64,000 nt of DNA from Arabidopsis thaliana. Its lineage: Eukaryota; Streptophyta; Magnoliopsida; Brassicales; Brassicaceae. Shown here in pieces: positions 12,153-24,200 of the stretch. The notes under the pieces are model-generated. The model worked only from the letters and a program-made list of their open reading frames with translations, made no database searches and had not been told where the DNA came from. A program made the position numbers and the translations under genes. Location of the stretch: assembly GCF_000001735.4 (NCBI RefSeq), contig NC_003071.7, positions 16,839,443 through 16,903,442 of the forward strand, read 5' to 3'. How positions within the stretch are numbered: the stretch's first letter is position 1; each line of letters begins with the position of its first letter.

Positions 12153-13242
12153 CTAGTCTGACCTGACCAAAACCAGATCTTGCATTTGTATCCTCACGTG
12201 CACAAACTTCAGATTCATCAGAAAATGCAGTAACCGAGCCTGACACAGTGGCAGCAGTGGAAGATTGAGTCGGGCAGACTGACCGTAAATAGCTTTGGAA
12301 GCCTCATCATAAGCCAATGCAGCTTCATATGAACTAGAGAAAGTACCGAGCCATAACTTAGCACCTCGGCCTGGCTCACGGATCTCAGCAACCCATTTAC
12401 CCCATGTCCTCTGTCTAACTCCTGTATAGTCACAAATCCCATTTTCAGGTCCACCTTTACCTTTCATACAACCCTTCCTCGAACGTTTTGGAGGAGCCTT
12501 TCGGATTGGTTTTGAACCACCACCATCGATGCAAGAATCTGCCTCGGTCTGCTCATTGTACTCTCTCCATTTCCTTAGAATCTCAGCTACATCTCGTGTT
12601 CCACGAGACTTCCGTTTCCTGGGCATAGAAGCAAGATTAGCAACATGCTCGTGAACTATTGGGCACAGAAGCAAGTCCCATTTTTTCTCTTAACAAGATT
12701 TAAAGCAACATGTTCAACTATACTTGGGATCAAAGCACCTTCAAAGAAACAATTTTTAAGCATCACAGAATCTACCAACACCGAAGTAGCTACAAGAATT
12801 TTTCACAATCTGCAGCATCACAGCGAATAAAAAGAAACCCCATCACGACCACAATTAGAACAGAGCAAACTCAGGAAAGGTACCACATTTAACGTTTATT
12901 CCAGCTAAAGATCCTCTAATTTCCAAGTCTCTTAACCCCACACGAACTCGAAGCCACAAATCGCACAGAACGTAATCCAAAAGAGACAAATTGTGCCCAA
13001 AATTAACAAATTTCTGTCTACGAAAAACCCCAAAAACCCTAAAGTGAAAACCTTCTAGCTTTCAACTACTAAACAAACAAAAGAAGTTACTTTAAGGAAC
13101 TTGATACCACTCAAAAACAACAACAATCCTGTAAAAACAAAATCTTTAACAATGAACAATTAGCACACATACACAAGCGGGAAAACAAAAACAAAAAAAA
13201 CGGACAAACAAACCTGTCAACAATCTCCGACGCTGACGGCAT
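12153..13242 (-). CDS. DREB2H: DREB2H, truncated and frameshifted tandem copy of DREB2C
   Basis: Two coding exons as in DREB2C: 13214-13242 (29 nt, MPSASEIVD plus part of R) and 12153-12618, giving 164 residues. The AP2 domain is complete, but compared with DREB2C two arginines have become threonine (YRG to YTG, QRRW to QRTW). Just after LNLP, two deletions (25 nt and 6 nt) shift the frame, so the last 37 or so residues are out-of-frame reading of DREB2C-like DNA. Homology to DREB2C stops at 12115, equivalent to DREB2C residue about 187, so the acidic C-terminal half was never fully included. The upstream region has lost the TATA box by an 18-bp deletion. It may still make a short DNA-binding protein lacking an activation domain, or be a pseudogene. 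Confidence 0.85.
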
Positions 13243-13680
13243 GTCAGCAATCACTCGAACAAAGTAGCAGCTGAAGAAGAAGAAGAACCCAAACGATTCA
13301 GTGTAATAGTAGATTAGTAGTAGCAAAGAAGATGGCTTTTTTCGTTAGCAGAGAAAAAAAAAGGTTTGGGATTTGTGAAAGAAGAAGCCTTTATTAGATA
13401 TTTCAGATATTTCGGTGATGACGTGGCGCTTGTGAGTGAACGTTAAAAAACTATCAAATCAACATTTGGGTTTAAGGACTTGCCACAACTTAACCAACGC
13501 TGCCAAATAAATCGATACAATAAGATTTTGGACTTTACCATTTTGGAAGTGCTACAAGTTAGAAATCTCAATAATAAATCCAGTATAACAAAATTGTACG
13601 ATACAATATTTGAGTAAAGGTGGTGAATACAACAAAGAAGAAAAGAGATGAAAATTGTCAAAATATGGTTTGCGACCAAT
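13243..13680. other. DREB2H upstream region and BOP1 3' flank
   Basis: Holds the DREB2H 5' UTR and promoter remnant with the conserved ABRE-like GACGTGGC (13420-13427). From 13440 to about 13585 it matches 11640-11790 imperfectly. The BOP1 3' UTR must lie at its right end. Confidence 0.55.
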
Positions 13681-16600
13681 CTAGTGGCAATAGAGTTTGA
13701 TAATAGAGTCAGCGCCTGCAGTGAATAGCCATGGTTGTCTCGGATGAAACTTGCAGTCCAAGACTCCTGCAGTCATAAAAAATAATCAAAACACATTAAT
13801 ATAAACGATCTTACAAGTTAATATGCGATAGTGTATTCTTGTAAGAATCAAATACACTGTAAAAACTGACCTCCTTTTGAAGAATGACCTCTTAGAATCT
13901 CCAATGGCACAATCAGAGGATTCTGGTTCAGATCATTATACACCATTCCATGGAAAACATAAGCTGTTGAATCCTCCGAGCACGAAGCAAATAACGGATA
14001 TGATCGATGAACTGCCACATTTGTAATGTCTTTAGGATGATTCTTGAGAGTCTTGTATGGTTTCGAAGATAGATCCATGTCAAACCAACACATCTTCCCT
14101 TCTTTGCTTCCTACTATCAGATTATCACCACCAGGATGAATCGCCATTGATGAGATTTCTCTCAATCCTGTCTCAAGCTTTTTGGTGGCCTCGCCTGGCT
14201 TCAAAAGATTGTAAACACGCACGTCCTTTCTTGTCGCAACGAAGAAGTAAGAAAGGCTGGGATGAAAAAGTGTACAGACTGGAAGTCCACGAATCTTAAA
14301 TGGGAGCCTTTGTGTTTTCTGTTTTGACAGTTGGTGCAATACCACTCCCCGTGTTTCCCCGGATGCCATCACTGTTGAGAGATAGTCTCCTTTACGATGC
14401 CAGTCAATAGACGATATGCTCTGAAAGTAAACAAACCAGTTTAAGATTTTCCTTATGTAATAACTGTTAAAAGGAGAATCTTTTGCAAAAGTGTACCTTA
14501 AAATGTCTTATCTTAATCCCTCCATATAACTCATCAGGTAGCCAGGTTACAATTGCTGCAACTATGAAGTCGTGCAAAACATACCAACCAAAAAGATTTA
14601 ATCATTTGGAATTTCATCACAATTACATACGAGATGATGGCAGTTATTCCAAGCCACTTACCAGATGCGTCTGGTTCTGGGATGTTTCCTGAGTGAAGCC
14701 TCTCTTTAGTAATTTCCTGTTCCTCATCAGTCCCAAGTTCAGTGTTCAGAAAAAACAAATCTCGTCCCCTGCAATGTGAGATGAGAAGGTTTCACAACAG
14801 ACAATTATAATAAATTCAAAAGCATATTCACAAGATCCTCACTCACATGGCAACGGCTAAAACTGGAAGCCTGGAAAGAGGATTCCAAGCCACACACATG
14901 ATAGCTTCGTCAAACTGCCAGACCTTAAGGCATCTACCAGTCTCCACTTCCCACATACGGACAGATCCATCAGTTGAACCTTTGAAGGAAAAAAGAATAC
15001 AAGATTAGCATCTTGAAAACAAAAGAGACCTCATTGAAAAAAAAAAAAAATAATGAAATACCTGAGGCTATCCACTCGCCAGAACTATCAGTGGATATTG
15101 AAGTAACAGCCCCTGTATGGCCTTTATATTCAAGATAACAGGAGTTAGGATAAGGTCTAAGATCCTTCCTACTAGGTAGCTTAGGCTTCAAAGATTCAGG
15201 GTCGATGTTTATCTGGAGAAAAGAAACATAATGTAAGAAAAAATACGGGAAAAACAAAGAAGAAACCAAAAACTGAGATGATAAGTACTCACTCTCTTCT
15301 TTCGAACTCTTGGACATAGGTATAGATCCAAACAACGCTCAAAAGACTCCTTCAGTGCATTCTCATACGCAGGGATGCTTCTCAAAGATGTAAACCTATG
15401 CGCAGATATATTTACTGAAACGCTCAGCGGACAAATACCAAAGAAACTACATTAGAGTAGAATAAGCGAAACTGTTACATACCTTGTAGGAATGAATTTT
15501 GGACGATCTTCCTCAAACATCAACTCATATGAGGCTTTCTCCTCCTCTGTTGGAATATATTCCAAAGAAGGATTGTATGATTCATCGTGTCCTGGAAAGC
15601 CAAATAGTACAAATTAAAAGTTTGAAAACGGAATTCCCAAGAGAGGAAGAGAAACAACAGAAAGTCAGCGAAAAGTTTTCACCTGGCAATTTAAGCTTGG
15701 GTGGAGGAATATAAGTTAAATGCTTGCTCTTTTGATCAGATGTCGAATCATCACCCCATAAAAGGTATACATTGGGCTCTTCTTCAGGCTTATCAAACTT
15801 GATCCACCCCTTACGTATTGCTCTAACAATCTTAACAACCTTTTTGGCCTCCCATTTTGAAGGGATGAATCTTCGCTTGGGCTCTGGTGCACTTGAGAGT
15901 GGATGTATTGCATCATCATGTTTGAACCACTCAACATAAGGCTGGTCCCAAGAGAATCAATCAAAAGGTCACAAATTGAAGAGATTTGCATAACATTAGT
16001 AGAAAACGGCTACACATAAAACAGATACGTACTGCATATGGATCAAAGTCCGCATGTGGAGCTTCCCCTTTGAGTATTCTCTGAACGATCTTGCTCTCCT
16101 CTTTAGTCAGCTCAACGTCCTCGTCATTATATTCATCATAAATTTTGCGCCTAAATCCCCAAAAACTTTCATCAGCATTATGACACCAACTAACCACATA
16201 CCAACAAACAGAAAAGTCTTCATACTGACCAAGTCTTAGAGTCATCTATAGTTGCAAGAAAAGAGTCGAGTTTATCTTGTTTTTCTTTCTTAGTAATCTT
16301 CTTCCCAGTGAGGTCATAACCAATATGTTTCTCATCTTCATACCACTTTAAGGGAACATTCCCAACTGTATTTCTAGATGGAACCTACAGATTAAAGATA
16401 CAAAAATATCTATAACTTCATCTGGAAATGGAGAAAGATAGATTCAAGACCAATATGAGATAGAGAAAAGCATCAAACCTCATCTTCTGAGGAATCGCTC
16501 TCTTCAACCGCTTCACCTCGCTCAGAATCTTCATCACTCCCATGTTCCTCATTATTGTCACTACCTACATGTTCACTTCCATCATCATCCTCGTTATCAA

Positions 16601-17193
16601 TTGACCCATCATGCTCTGCACCAACATATCCTAACATAGTTAATCTCTCTTACTTGAATTTACTTTCCCATGTTAAAGCTAGAAACTTTATTCCCCCATT
16701 ATAAACTCCCGCAAGTATTTTCTAACACACTATAATTAGCTTCTTCAATTCAAAAGCATAAACACTAAAAATTTAAGATTTGAGCTAATTTAGACGAAAA
16801 GCAGAGTAAGAAAAGTACCAAGCACGTCGTCGTCATCGGAAAATTCTACATCTCCATCTTCTGTTCCTTCATGTGTTCCATCATCCTCTGAATCGGAAAA
16901 ATCGGAGTCGAAATCGTCGGAATTCAAAGAACCAGGCAAACTCTAAAAATCACCCAAAAAAAAAAAACCAGAATAAATCAAATGCAGAATAAAGATGTTA
17001 CAAAAGAGAAGAGGAGCAAGAAGAATACATCTCCGTCGTAATCAGAATCAGTTCCGGATGCTTGTAGAAGGTCTTCCTCTTTTAAGCTTTCTGCTTCTAC
17101 TGGTTTCTTCTGTTTCTGAGATTTTCCAGAAACGTTTTTGCTTTTGGTTTCTATCAGCTTATCTTCGTTAGCTCCTTTGCTCCTCTTCGTCAT
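13681..17193 (-). CDS. BOP1: BOP1 homologue, 60S ribosome biogenesis WD40 protein
   Basis: Nucleolar PeBoW-complex subunit (with Pescadillo and WDR12) needed for 27S/32S pre-rRNA processing and 60S assembly. Fourteen coding exons (first 17029-17193, last 13681-13766; others 16819-16942, 16479-16615, 16230-16384, 16033-16150, 15683-15941, 15483-15591, 15293-15395, 15062-15212, 14847-14979, 14662-14768, 14497-14555, 13871-14420) sum to 751 residues in frame. A Lys-rich N terminus (about 1-40) is followed by a long Asp/Glu/Ser-rich acidic stretch (about 40-150). The BOP1NT domain follows ([42 protein letters not shown]). WD40 repeats begin at [12 protein letters not shown] and [12 protein letters not shown] and run to the C terminus ([10 protein letters not shown]). 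The upstream region has duplicated telo-box and site II motifs. Exon ends are my own GT-AG reading. Confidence 0.92.
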
Positions 17194-17241
17194 CGGAGCT
17201 TCCAGAGGCGAGTTTTGGCCTGAGAAGAAATTTGTTTTAAG

Positions 17242-17396
17242 AAGGCAAGGGGATGCGTAACAAGAGATTTAGGGTTTTAGGTTGAAGTCGTAACTCTCTA
17301 ATGGGCCTGAGAATAATTTTTTATTGAACAAGGCATGGGAATGCGTAACAAGAGATTTAGGGTTTTAGATAATGGACCTATATACTAATGGGCCTT
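17242..17396 (-). promoter_or_regulatory. Duplicated telo-box plus site II promoter module of BOP1
   Basis: Two imperfect copies spaced 88 bp apart: 17242-17280 and 17330-17368 share gcgtaacaagagatttaggg followed by ttttag. Each contains a telo-box (AAACCCTAA on the gene strand). Each is followed by a TGGGCC site II element (about 17300-17308 and 17386-17395). The telo-box/site II pairing is a known signature of plant ribosome-biogenesis and translation genes. Confidence 0.85.
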
Positions 17397-18749
17397 TCGT
17401 GAAGACGATAAAAGAAAAAATTTAAAACCTTTGTGGTGGTGTTTGATGAATGGTGAAAAGTGAAAACGACAAATAGACTTTTTGGTTGTGATTAAAACTT
17501 TTTTATTCTTCTTGGTTGATCCAATTCTAAAGTGTCTGATAATAGTTATATATCATGATTTTCGCCAATATAAATTAACAATTATTAAAATTTGTATAAT
17601 AGATATTATCTGGTTAGTGAATTTTAAAATATATATGTTAGGTTTTAAGATGACAAATGAGTTTAGTTTGCTATTTATTTTAGTATTTAATTGGTTTGCA
17701 AATGCCTTAAAAATTTATGAATATCTATCATGTAAAAGATCAATTATTCTTTTATATATTTTGCGTGTTTATAGCTAAGCTCACACTCGCGACCTAAGTT
17801 TTATTTTCTACGGTAAGATTTAGTTTGGATTTTCACCTTTTTGTATGGATTAAATCAAATATGACAATCGGAGTTCTTACAAATTATTACACGTTAATTT
17901 CTTGTCTACTCTAATATTTCGGTAGATTAGTGGCAACATGCATGTGTAAGAATTATATTATTATTATCATTTGTTACATTTGTTATAAAATTAGCCCTCT
18001 GAGTACTCAAAAATATAACAAAGTCATGACAACTTTTGTTTCTTCTAGTAATGTCGATGTTATGATTAATCCGCGTCGGAAATCACTTTGCCCCAAACTT
18101 TTCTGCTCAACTAATTTGGAATTTCAGGCCACTTTTTCTTGATGTCATATTCACTTATTCTTTTTCAATTAATTTCGTTATCATCTTCTCAAGTTCAAAT
18201 TCAATAATGTTACGTAAAAGAATAATACTCATCAATTCATAGCAATGCGTTTTAAAACAAAATGGAATTAGGATAAGTTTCTTTCTTTATAACTTCAACA
18301 TTCAATATTGACTCAGCAAATATTACGCCAACAAATTATGTTGTTTATTATGATCGCAAAAGTTCTAAGCTGATTATGGAAATAAGTAGGAATTTAGCTC
18401 AACAACCATTCATTCTAATTCTAACATATCAAATTCATGCTCTTAGTCATACACAAATCGAGTGAATGAAACCTTTTAACAAAAAAAAAGAAATCGAAGT
18501 AATGGGTCAATTAAGCATAAAGAAAAACGAAAAAAATAAACTTTCATGATACGTATGCTTAGGCTCTTAGCACTTGATTTGGTACTATAATGTCAAAAGA
18601 ATACATCAATAATCGAGAAAACTTAATCTGAAGGGTCCGGGCCAACTCAGGAGTATGACCCGGTTTACGTCTATAACCAACAAAAAACAATTGAATAGAA
18701 GAACATGAAAAACTATAATGTGGTTTTATGTTACAAAGTTCTTGAACTC
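17397..18749. other. Intergenic spacer between BOP1 promoter and LAC5 3' end
   Basis: AT-rich, with only short low-complexity open frames (for example near 17482-17778, with runs of Ile, Leu and Phe). The LAC5 3' UTR is expected at the right end. Nothing else recognised. Confidence 0.5.
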
Positions 18750-21151
18750 CTAACAAACGGGCAAATCATGAGGAGGCTGTTCTATTGTCTGCAAAACTCC
18801 ATTTCCATTCTCAACCAAAAAAGCCATGGCTAGTCCCCACGATATGTGTGCATCTAGATGACAATGCATTATCCAGACCCCTGTTTTCAATCATTTTTAC
18901 ACGTATTTAGTTTAGGGACTAGTCTCGATATATATATAATAAATTAACGAATCATGTAAATTTTATAGCTAAACTGAAAAGCGAAGAAATTTGGATAAAA
19001 ATAAGTAACACTTGTAATGAATGATAACTAGTAGTATTTTTATACTAATAGTTTAGCTTACCAGGGTTGTCTGCGATGAATCTGATGACGGCCCAACCAT
19101 TAACAGGTACACCGACAGTATTTCTGAGAGGCGGGTCTTCAAGATTGAATTTCGCGGTATCTTTCTTGGGATTGAAGTTACCGAAACCCTCGGCGATAAT
19201 GTAGAAATCGTAGCCGTGTAGATGAATGGGATGGTTTTCGGGAGTTACTATACCTGTGTCTTGAAGAACAATCTGAACCCTTGATCCATACTTGAGTTTG
19301 TATAGCTTAGTCCCTCTATCAGGTTGGTAGAGAGATCGGCTTATGTTGTTACCAGTGTAATCAAATTTCACCGGAGGCTTCGCCGGAAAATCGGTTGTGA
19401 AGACTCCGGGGATCCCATGGTGGTGAGCTTGAAGGAGTGAGTAGTTACTTGGAAGAGCAAATGAAACGTTGTTCATCGATGCAGTGAAACGTGTGCCGTT
19501 AGGACCTTGACATCTTCTTGATCTGAAGTTCTTAGGACAGTTGTTGAGACCGAGTCCGATGGTTACGAAGAGATTCTCGTCGATTTCTGTCGGAACCTCA
19601 GCTCGTCTAAGTGACCGGAAGCTTTGGCTGAAACGTGTGACGGTGTTTGTGTCGTTGTAGGCAGGGAGGATAGGCATGATCGGTTTGAAGGAATTACCCT
19701 TCTTGGTTCCACTTCCGCCGCCTACACCGCAACAAGGGGCGGATTTGTATTGAAGGATTGCTGTTGTGGTTGTGTTTCCAAACGGTGCGTTTTGGGCGCT
19801 TTGGTAAGCTCTTGCGGCCATGTAGTAGCGATTTGGTGGTTGGTCACCGGTTATGAGGACATCTGTGGTTTGTCCCGGGCCAAGAACTATCACGTTAGTG
19901 GTGAAGGGTTTTAGGTATGACGCGTCAGCTCCGACCACCGTGAGTTTGTGATTAGCCACCGTGAAGAATAACGGTTGGTTTAATGCTGAGTTTATTACTC
20001 GTAGTAGTATAGTCTCACCAACATTTATTGGTACTACTGTCGTATCTGTAACCAAAAGATTATAAAAAAGTCTAGTTAATATACTTATTTGAGTCTTTTG
20101 GGCTGATGTGTTTTATTTTGACTAAAAGATACCAAAGTCAGTTATGACAGTTGGGAGAAAACAGGGTAAAATATATGGGACAAGTTTTTGGACAGTTGAT
20201 AAAATTAAAATTAATTTGAAGAAAAAGAGTAAAACCTTGAGAAGAGCATTTATAGAGATCGCCAGGTTGACCATTGATGGTGTAAGCGTCTGAGTTATTC
20301 GGAGCTCCTCCGGTTCGTATAGATTCTCTCAACACATCAACCGGATTTGCGTCCCACCATTCACCTTAAAGAATCATAAATTATCAGAATCAAAATCACC
20401 TATTTATTAACTATGATCACACTGAATTTGTTAATTATGATTTTTTAGTATAATTTTACCAAGAAGGAGAGGGACGTTGCGGTGGGGTTTTGTGAATGGG
20501 TAAGACGAACCAGCAGGAGGAAAGACGAGAAGTGAACCGTAGACAGTTGCTCTAAGCCACGAACTATGAGCATGCCACCAAAGTGTACCTTCCTGTCCTT
20601 GAATTGTAAACCGGTACGTGTAACTTGATCCCGGTCTGATTGGGCATTGGGTCACAAATTCCGGTCCGTCAGCCCAACCGGTTCGCATCTGCCTCACACC
20701 GTGCCTATAGATGATAGCCACACCAAACCGTTCAATACAGTAAAGAAACGGGCCCATTAATCACTAAAAGCACGAGAGTGTGGTTTAAATCGTGTATTAC
20801 CAGTGGATTGTGATGTTGTACCGGGCCCGGTTGATAACTTTGACGACGAGAGTGTCACCGTTGTTGACTACAAGCATTGGACCGGGAAACATTCCATTGA
20901 CTGTAATACTGTTGTGTGTTTCACATAGTCTCTTCACCTTTGTCGCTTGTATCTGCATGCATAAACATTATATGTAAGCATACATCTTCTTTTACATTTT
21001 GATTAACATTTTGATAAAAAACGTTCATATTATTGAAACGCGGTCGTACTATGAACTCGTGGTGGTGTGCTTTGTTGGCTTCTGCCACGGAGGAGAAGAG
21101 AAGAAAGGCGACGAAAGAGATGAAGCAGAGGAGGCTCTTGGTGACATCCAT
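18750..21151 (-). CDS. LAC5: Laccase 5 (secreted multicopper oxidase)
   Basis: Apoplastic p-diphenol:oxygen oxidoreductase; the family oxidises monolignols and other phenolics. Six coding exons (21050-21151, 20801-20952, 20460-20704, 20236-20364, 19062-20045, 18750-18880) give 580 residues. Residues 1 to about 25 ([20 protein letters not shown]) form a signal peptide. All copper-ligand motifs are visible: IHWHG (split across an intron), [18 protein letters not shown], and the C-terminal [14 protein letters not shown] with the T1 His-Cys-His arrangement. Several N-glycosylation sequons occur (NNVS, NYS, NIS). The protein ends HDLPVC, as plant laccases do. A TATA box (CTCTATATAAAC on the gene strand) is near 21256-21267. 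The assignment to LAC5 follows length, sequence recall and map position. Confidence 0.94.
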
Positions 21152-21254
21152 TGATGTGATTTCTGTAAGCTTCTGTTCGAGCCGGAGGGTTTTAGATGAA
21201 GTGTGGAAAAAGAGAGAAAAATGTTTTGTTGGGAAGTTTCAAGAAAAGAGATGG

Positions 21255-21268
21255 AGTTTATATAGAGA
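21255..21268 (-). promoter_or_regulatory. LAC5 TATA box
   Basis: The gene strand reads CTCTATATAAACTC about 105-115 bp upstream of the LAC5 start codon, a well-placed canonical TATA element. Confidence 0.55.
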
Positions 21269-24200
21269 GACATACAATACATTTTCAAAAACTTGGTGAA
21301 TATATTTGTGTAGTTTATTTTTATTGTTTTGTTTTGCATATGTTATTTTCATGAATGTTGTTTAATTATGCGGTTGGAGGATTAGGTTTTGATTTAATTG
21401 AAGGCCAAAACTTGGTTCAACACTAGAAGAGTAGTTGCACCCACTGGGGCCTATAAGAAAAACAAAAAAAATCACCGAGTTAACAAATAAAATTGGAAAG
21501 GTGATTACGTCTCTTGAATTCTTGGTTAACACGCTTTTTCTATTGACTTTTGATGTAATATTCCATAATTGCCATAAACATAGTACATATAAATTATACA
21601 CTAATATAAGATTTTGTTTTGGACCCTCCATTAAATGGATCAAAATAGTATCTGGAGATGTGTACACTGGGTTGCCAACAAAATTTAAGTACGCAATGTT
21701 GTGTGATCTCTATCTAAATAAATATCAAATGCTCATGTAATTGACCTGCATGCACGGATGCACAACATGTAAATATTCCCCAAGATTGGACACTATAATT
21801 CTCTAAGATTGGACAGCTTTAATTGACATTTAATACATAAGGCTTGAGATAAGATCGTTTTGATAATGGCTAATCAATAATTATGCTAGTCGCTTTCGTT
21901 ATTAATTGGATCTTGATCCTGCTTGGACTGTTCGGTCTTGGTATAAGAACTGTGTTTTTCTACGGTCTTTAGCCCTCCTAATTTTACCGATGCTGAATTT
22001 GTAACATTTGCATGCAACCGTTGTTATTTTGTTGTTAACTTTAGTCGGGCTGGAGACATATGCCCCTAAAAAACATTGGTATGCGTAAAAACCAAAGAAG
22101 GAAAACGTGTATAATATAATTTTCGTAGTAGTATTTCTTTATTTATATGTGGTCACCTACATTCAACAGTATAATACCTAAAGAAAGACGAATTGAGCGC
22201 ATGTCTAAGTCATAACTGTATTTTACTCTTTTTTGTCATTTCAAAATGTTTATCATTCGTTTTATTAAAAAAACTTATTTAAATAGATTTAATATAACTG
22301 CCAGCTGATTAAATCGATGAAATATTTTACTATATTAGATTTAAGGTCGAGTTTAAGGTTATGTTTGTTGAGAAGTTTATAGATAAAGTCCAACATATCA
22401 AATAAAATCTGAAACTTCAAGTCACGAAATGAAAAATATAGAATTGGATGTTTTCTTTCTTCTTGTCTTTATCAATTTGGTTAACTAACAAAAAAAAACA
22501 ATTTGCTATGGCTATCCTCAAAATGCATGATCAATTCATGATAAGTCTAAGTTTAGTGGATATTCTAGTAACTGAATCAACTTTTTTGTTTTAAGTTTTG
22601 AATTACACAAAATTAAAATGTCAAAACCTATACATCAACACTATATACTGTTCTGCAGTGAGTTTGGCGTTAATAGCAGGTGAACGATTTTTTCTTTTTG
22701 CAAATAGATTCCTCATCTTTAGAAACTTTTGGAATATATAAGTTAGACTTAAAAAATATATTTCGCAGTCTGTTAACGACAACTTGTGTTTGTGATCGTC
22801 CAAATACAAACTTGCATAATATGTTGATTGAACGAAAAAAAGAAGCCAGAAACGATTATTCTCTTTATGTTTAATTATTACTAGTATTATTTTTCTTAGA
22901 AAAGGAAACCAATTTACGAGGAAGAATGGTCCATTTTAGGGTTTATGTGGCTTGTCCGTAACACTAATTTACGAGGAAGAATGGTCCATTTTAGGGTTTA
23001 TGTGGCTTGTCCGTAACACTTTTGACCACCTCCCATCTGAATTTGCAAAATCTCAATGTTGTTTTCATACTTAATACAAATAAAAATATGAGACATAACA
23101 TAAGGTCAACTTTTAATATAAGGAAAAAAAAACCGTAAGGTCAACTTTCCATACCATATGCTTCATACAAACCCGTATATGAAAGAAACTTATGAATCAA
23201 CTGTAACATCATTGCGTAGAAAGATTAATATTATTATCATCATAACGAAAACTCTGTGGTTTAAAATTGGTACAATAAGATTGGCTTCAAGCTTAAGTAA
23301 AAATGATCATTGTTTTGTTAGTGTTGAAAAAAGTAAAAATGAGTTGAGGTAAACAAGATGATTCGTCTAACCGCCTAAATCACAACTTTTTTCAACCCCT
23401 ATATTCTTGTCTTAACAATAACACCTTTAATTTTCTTTAACCGAATCTAGCTACCTCTACACCTATATGTCGTAAATTGTTTCCTTTATGTTTTGGTTTT
23501 TGCCAATATGTATTGAAACGTCAAAACTGTGTACCCCTTACGTAAATATACGGAAGAACTTTTTTTAACTAAAACTTTTTTTCCTAAAAGATTAAGTTAA
23601 TACTTTTGGAAAGGAGAGACCATGTAATCCGTTACGTAAATATCTTTAACAATAACCATCCGAAAGGTAATAAAGTTGGGAAAAAATGTTAACATCATGT
23701 TGTTAAGAAAGAAGAAGTACATGAGAAGAATATTGGGGACATGGATTGGTGAACAAGAAATTAGTAATTATGTTTGGTGGAATTAGTTAGTGTCTTCTTC
23801 TTTGGTATCTTTAACCTCTCTATGTGCTAAATCTCTGATAATGACAATCTCATGTTTAGAAATTAGCCGTACCTTTTTGTATATAGCAAAGTGACATTGA
23901 CCCCGCATCTACAATTATGTTCATAGTCAACAACATGCTTTACTTGTCTAGATTTTGTGTGTTGTTCTCTAATTATACCACTTTCCTATTAACTTTAAAA
24001 ATAATTTCTATTATTTCAACTGGAAAATTATAATCTAGTCATTCAGTTTTACAATTAGAAGTATAGATGTTTTCACATGAGACCTTCTGGTAATATATAT
24101 ATTTTCAGTACATAAGATATATATTTTTCCTCACAAAATATCTTCACTAGCTATATGAATTTAAGCTTTCGTTTAATTATCCTTCCGAGAAGAAATCATG

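Noticed and set aside
19624-19914. 96-codon plus-strand frame inside LAC5
   Set aside because: Opposite strand of the large laccase exon; the laccase frame carries the conserved motifs.
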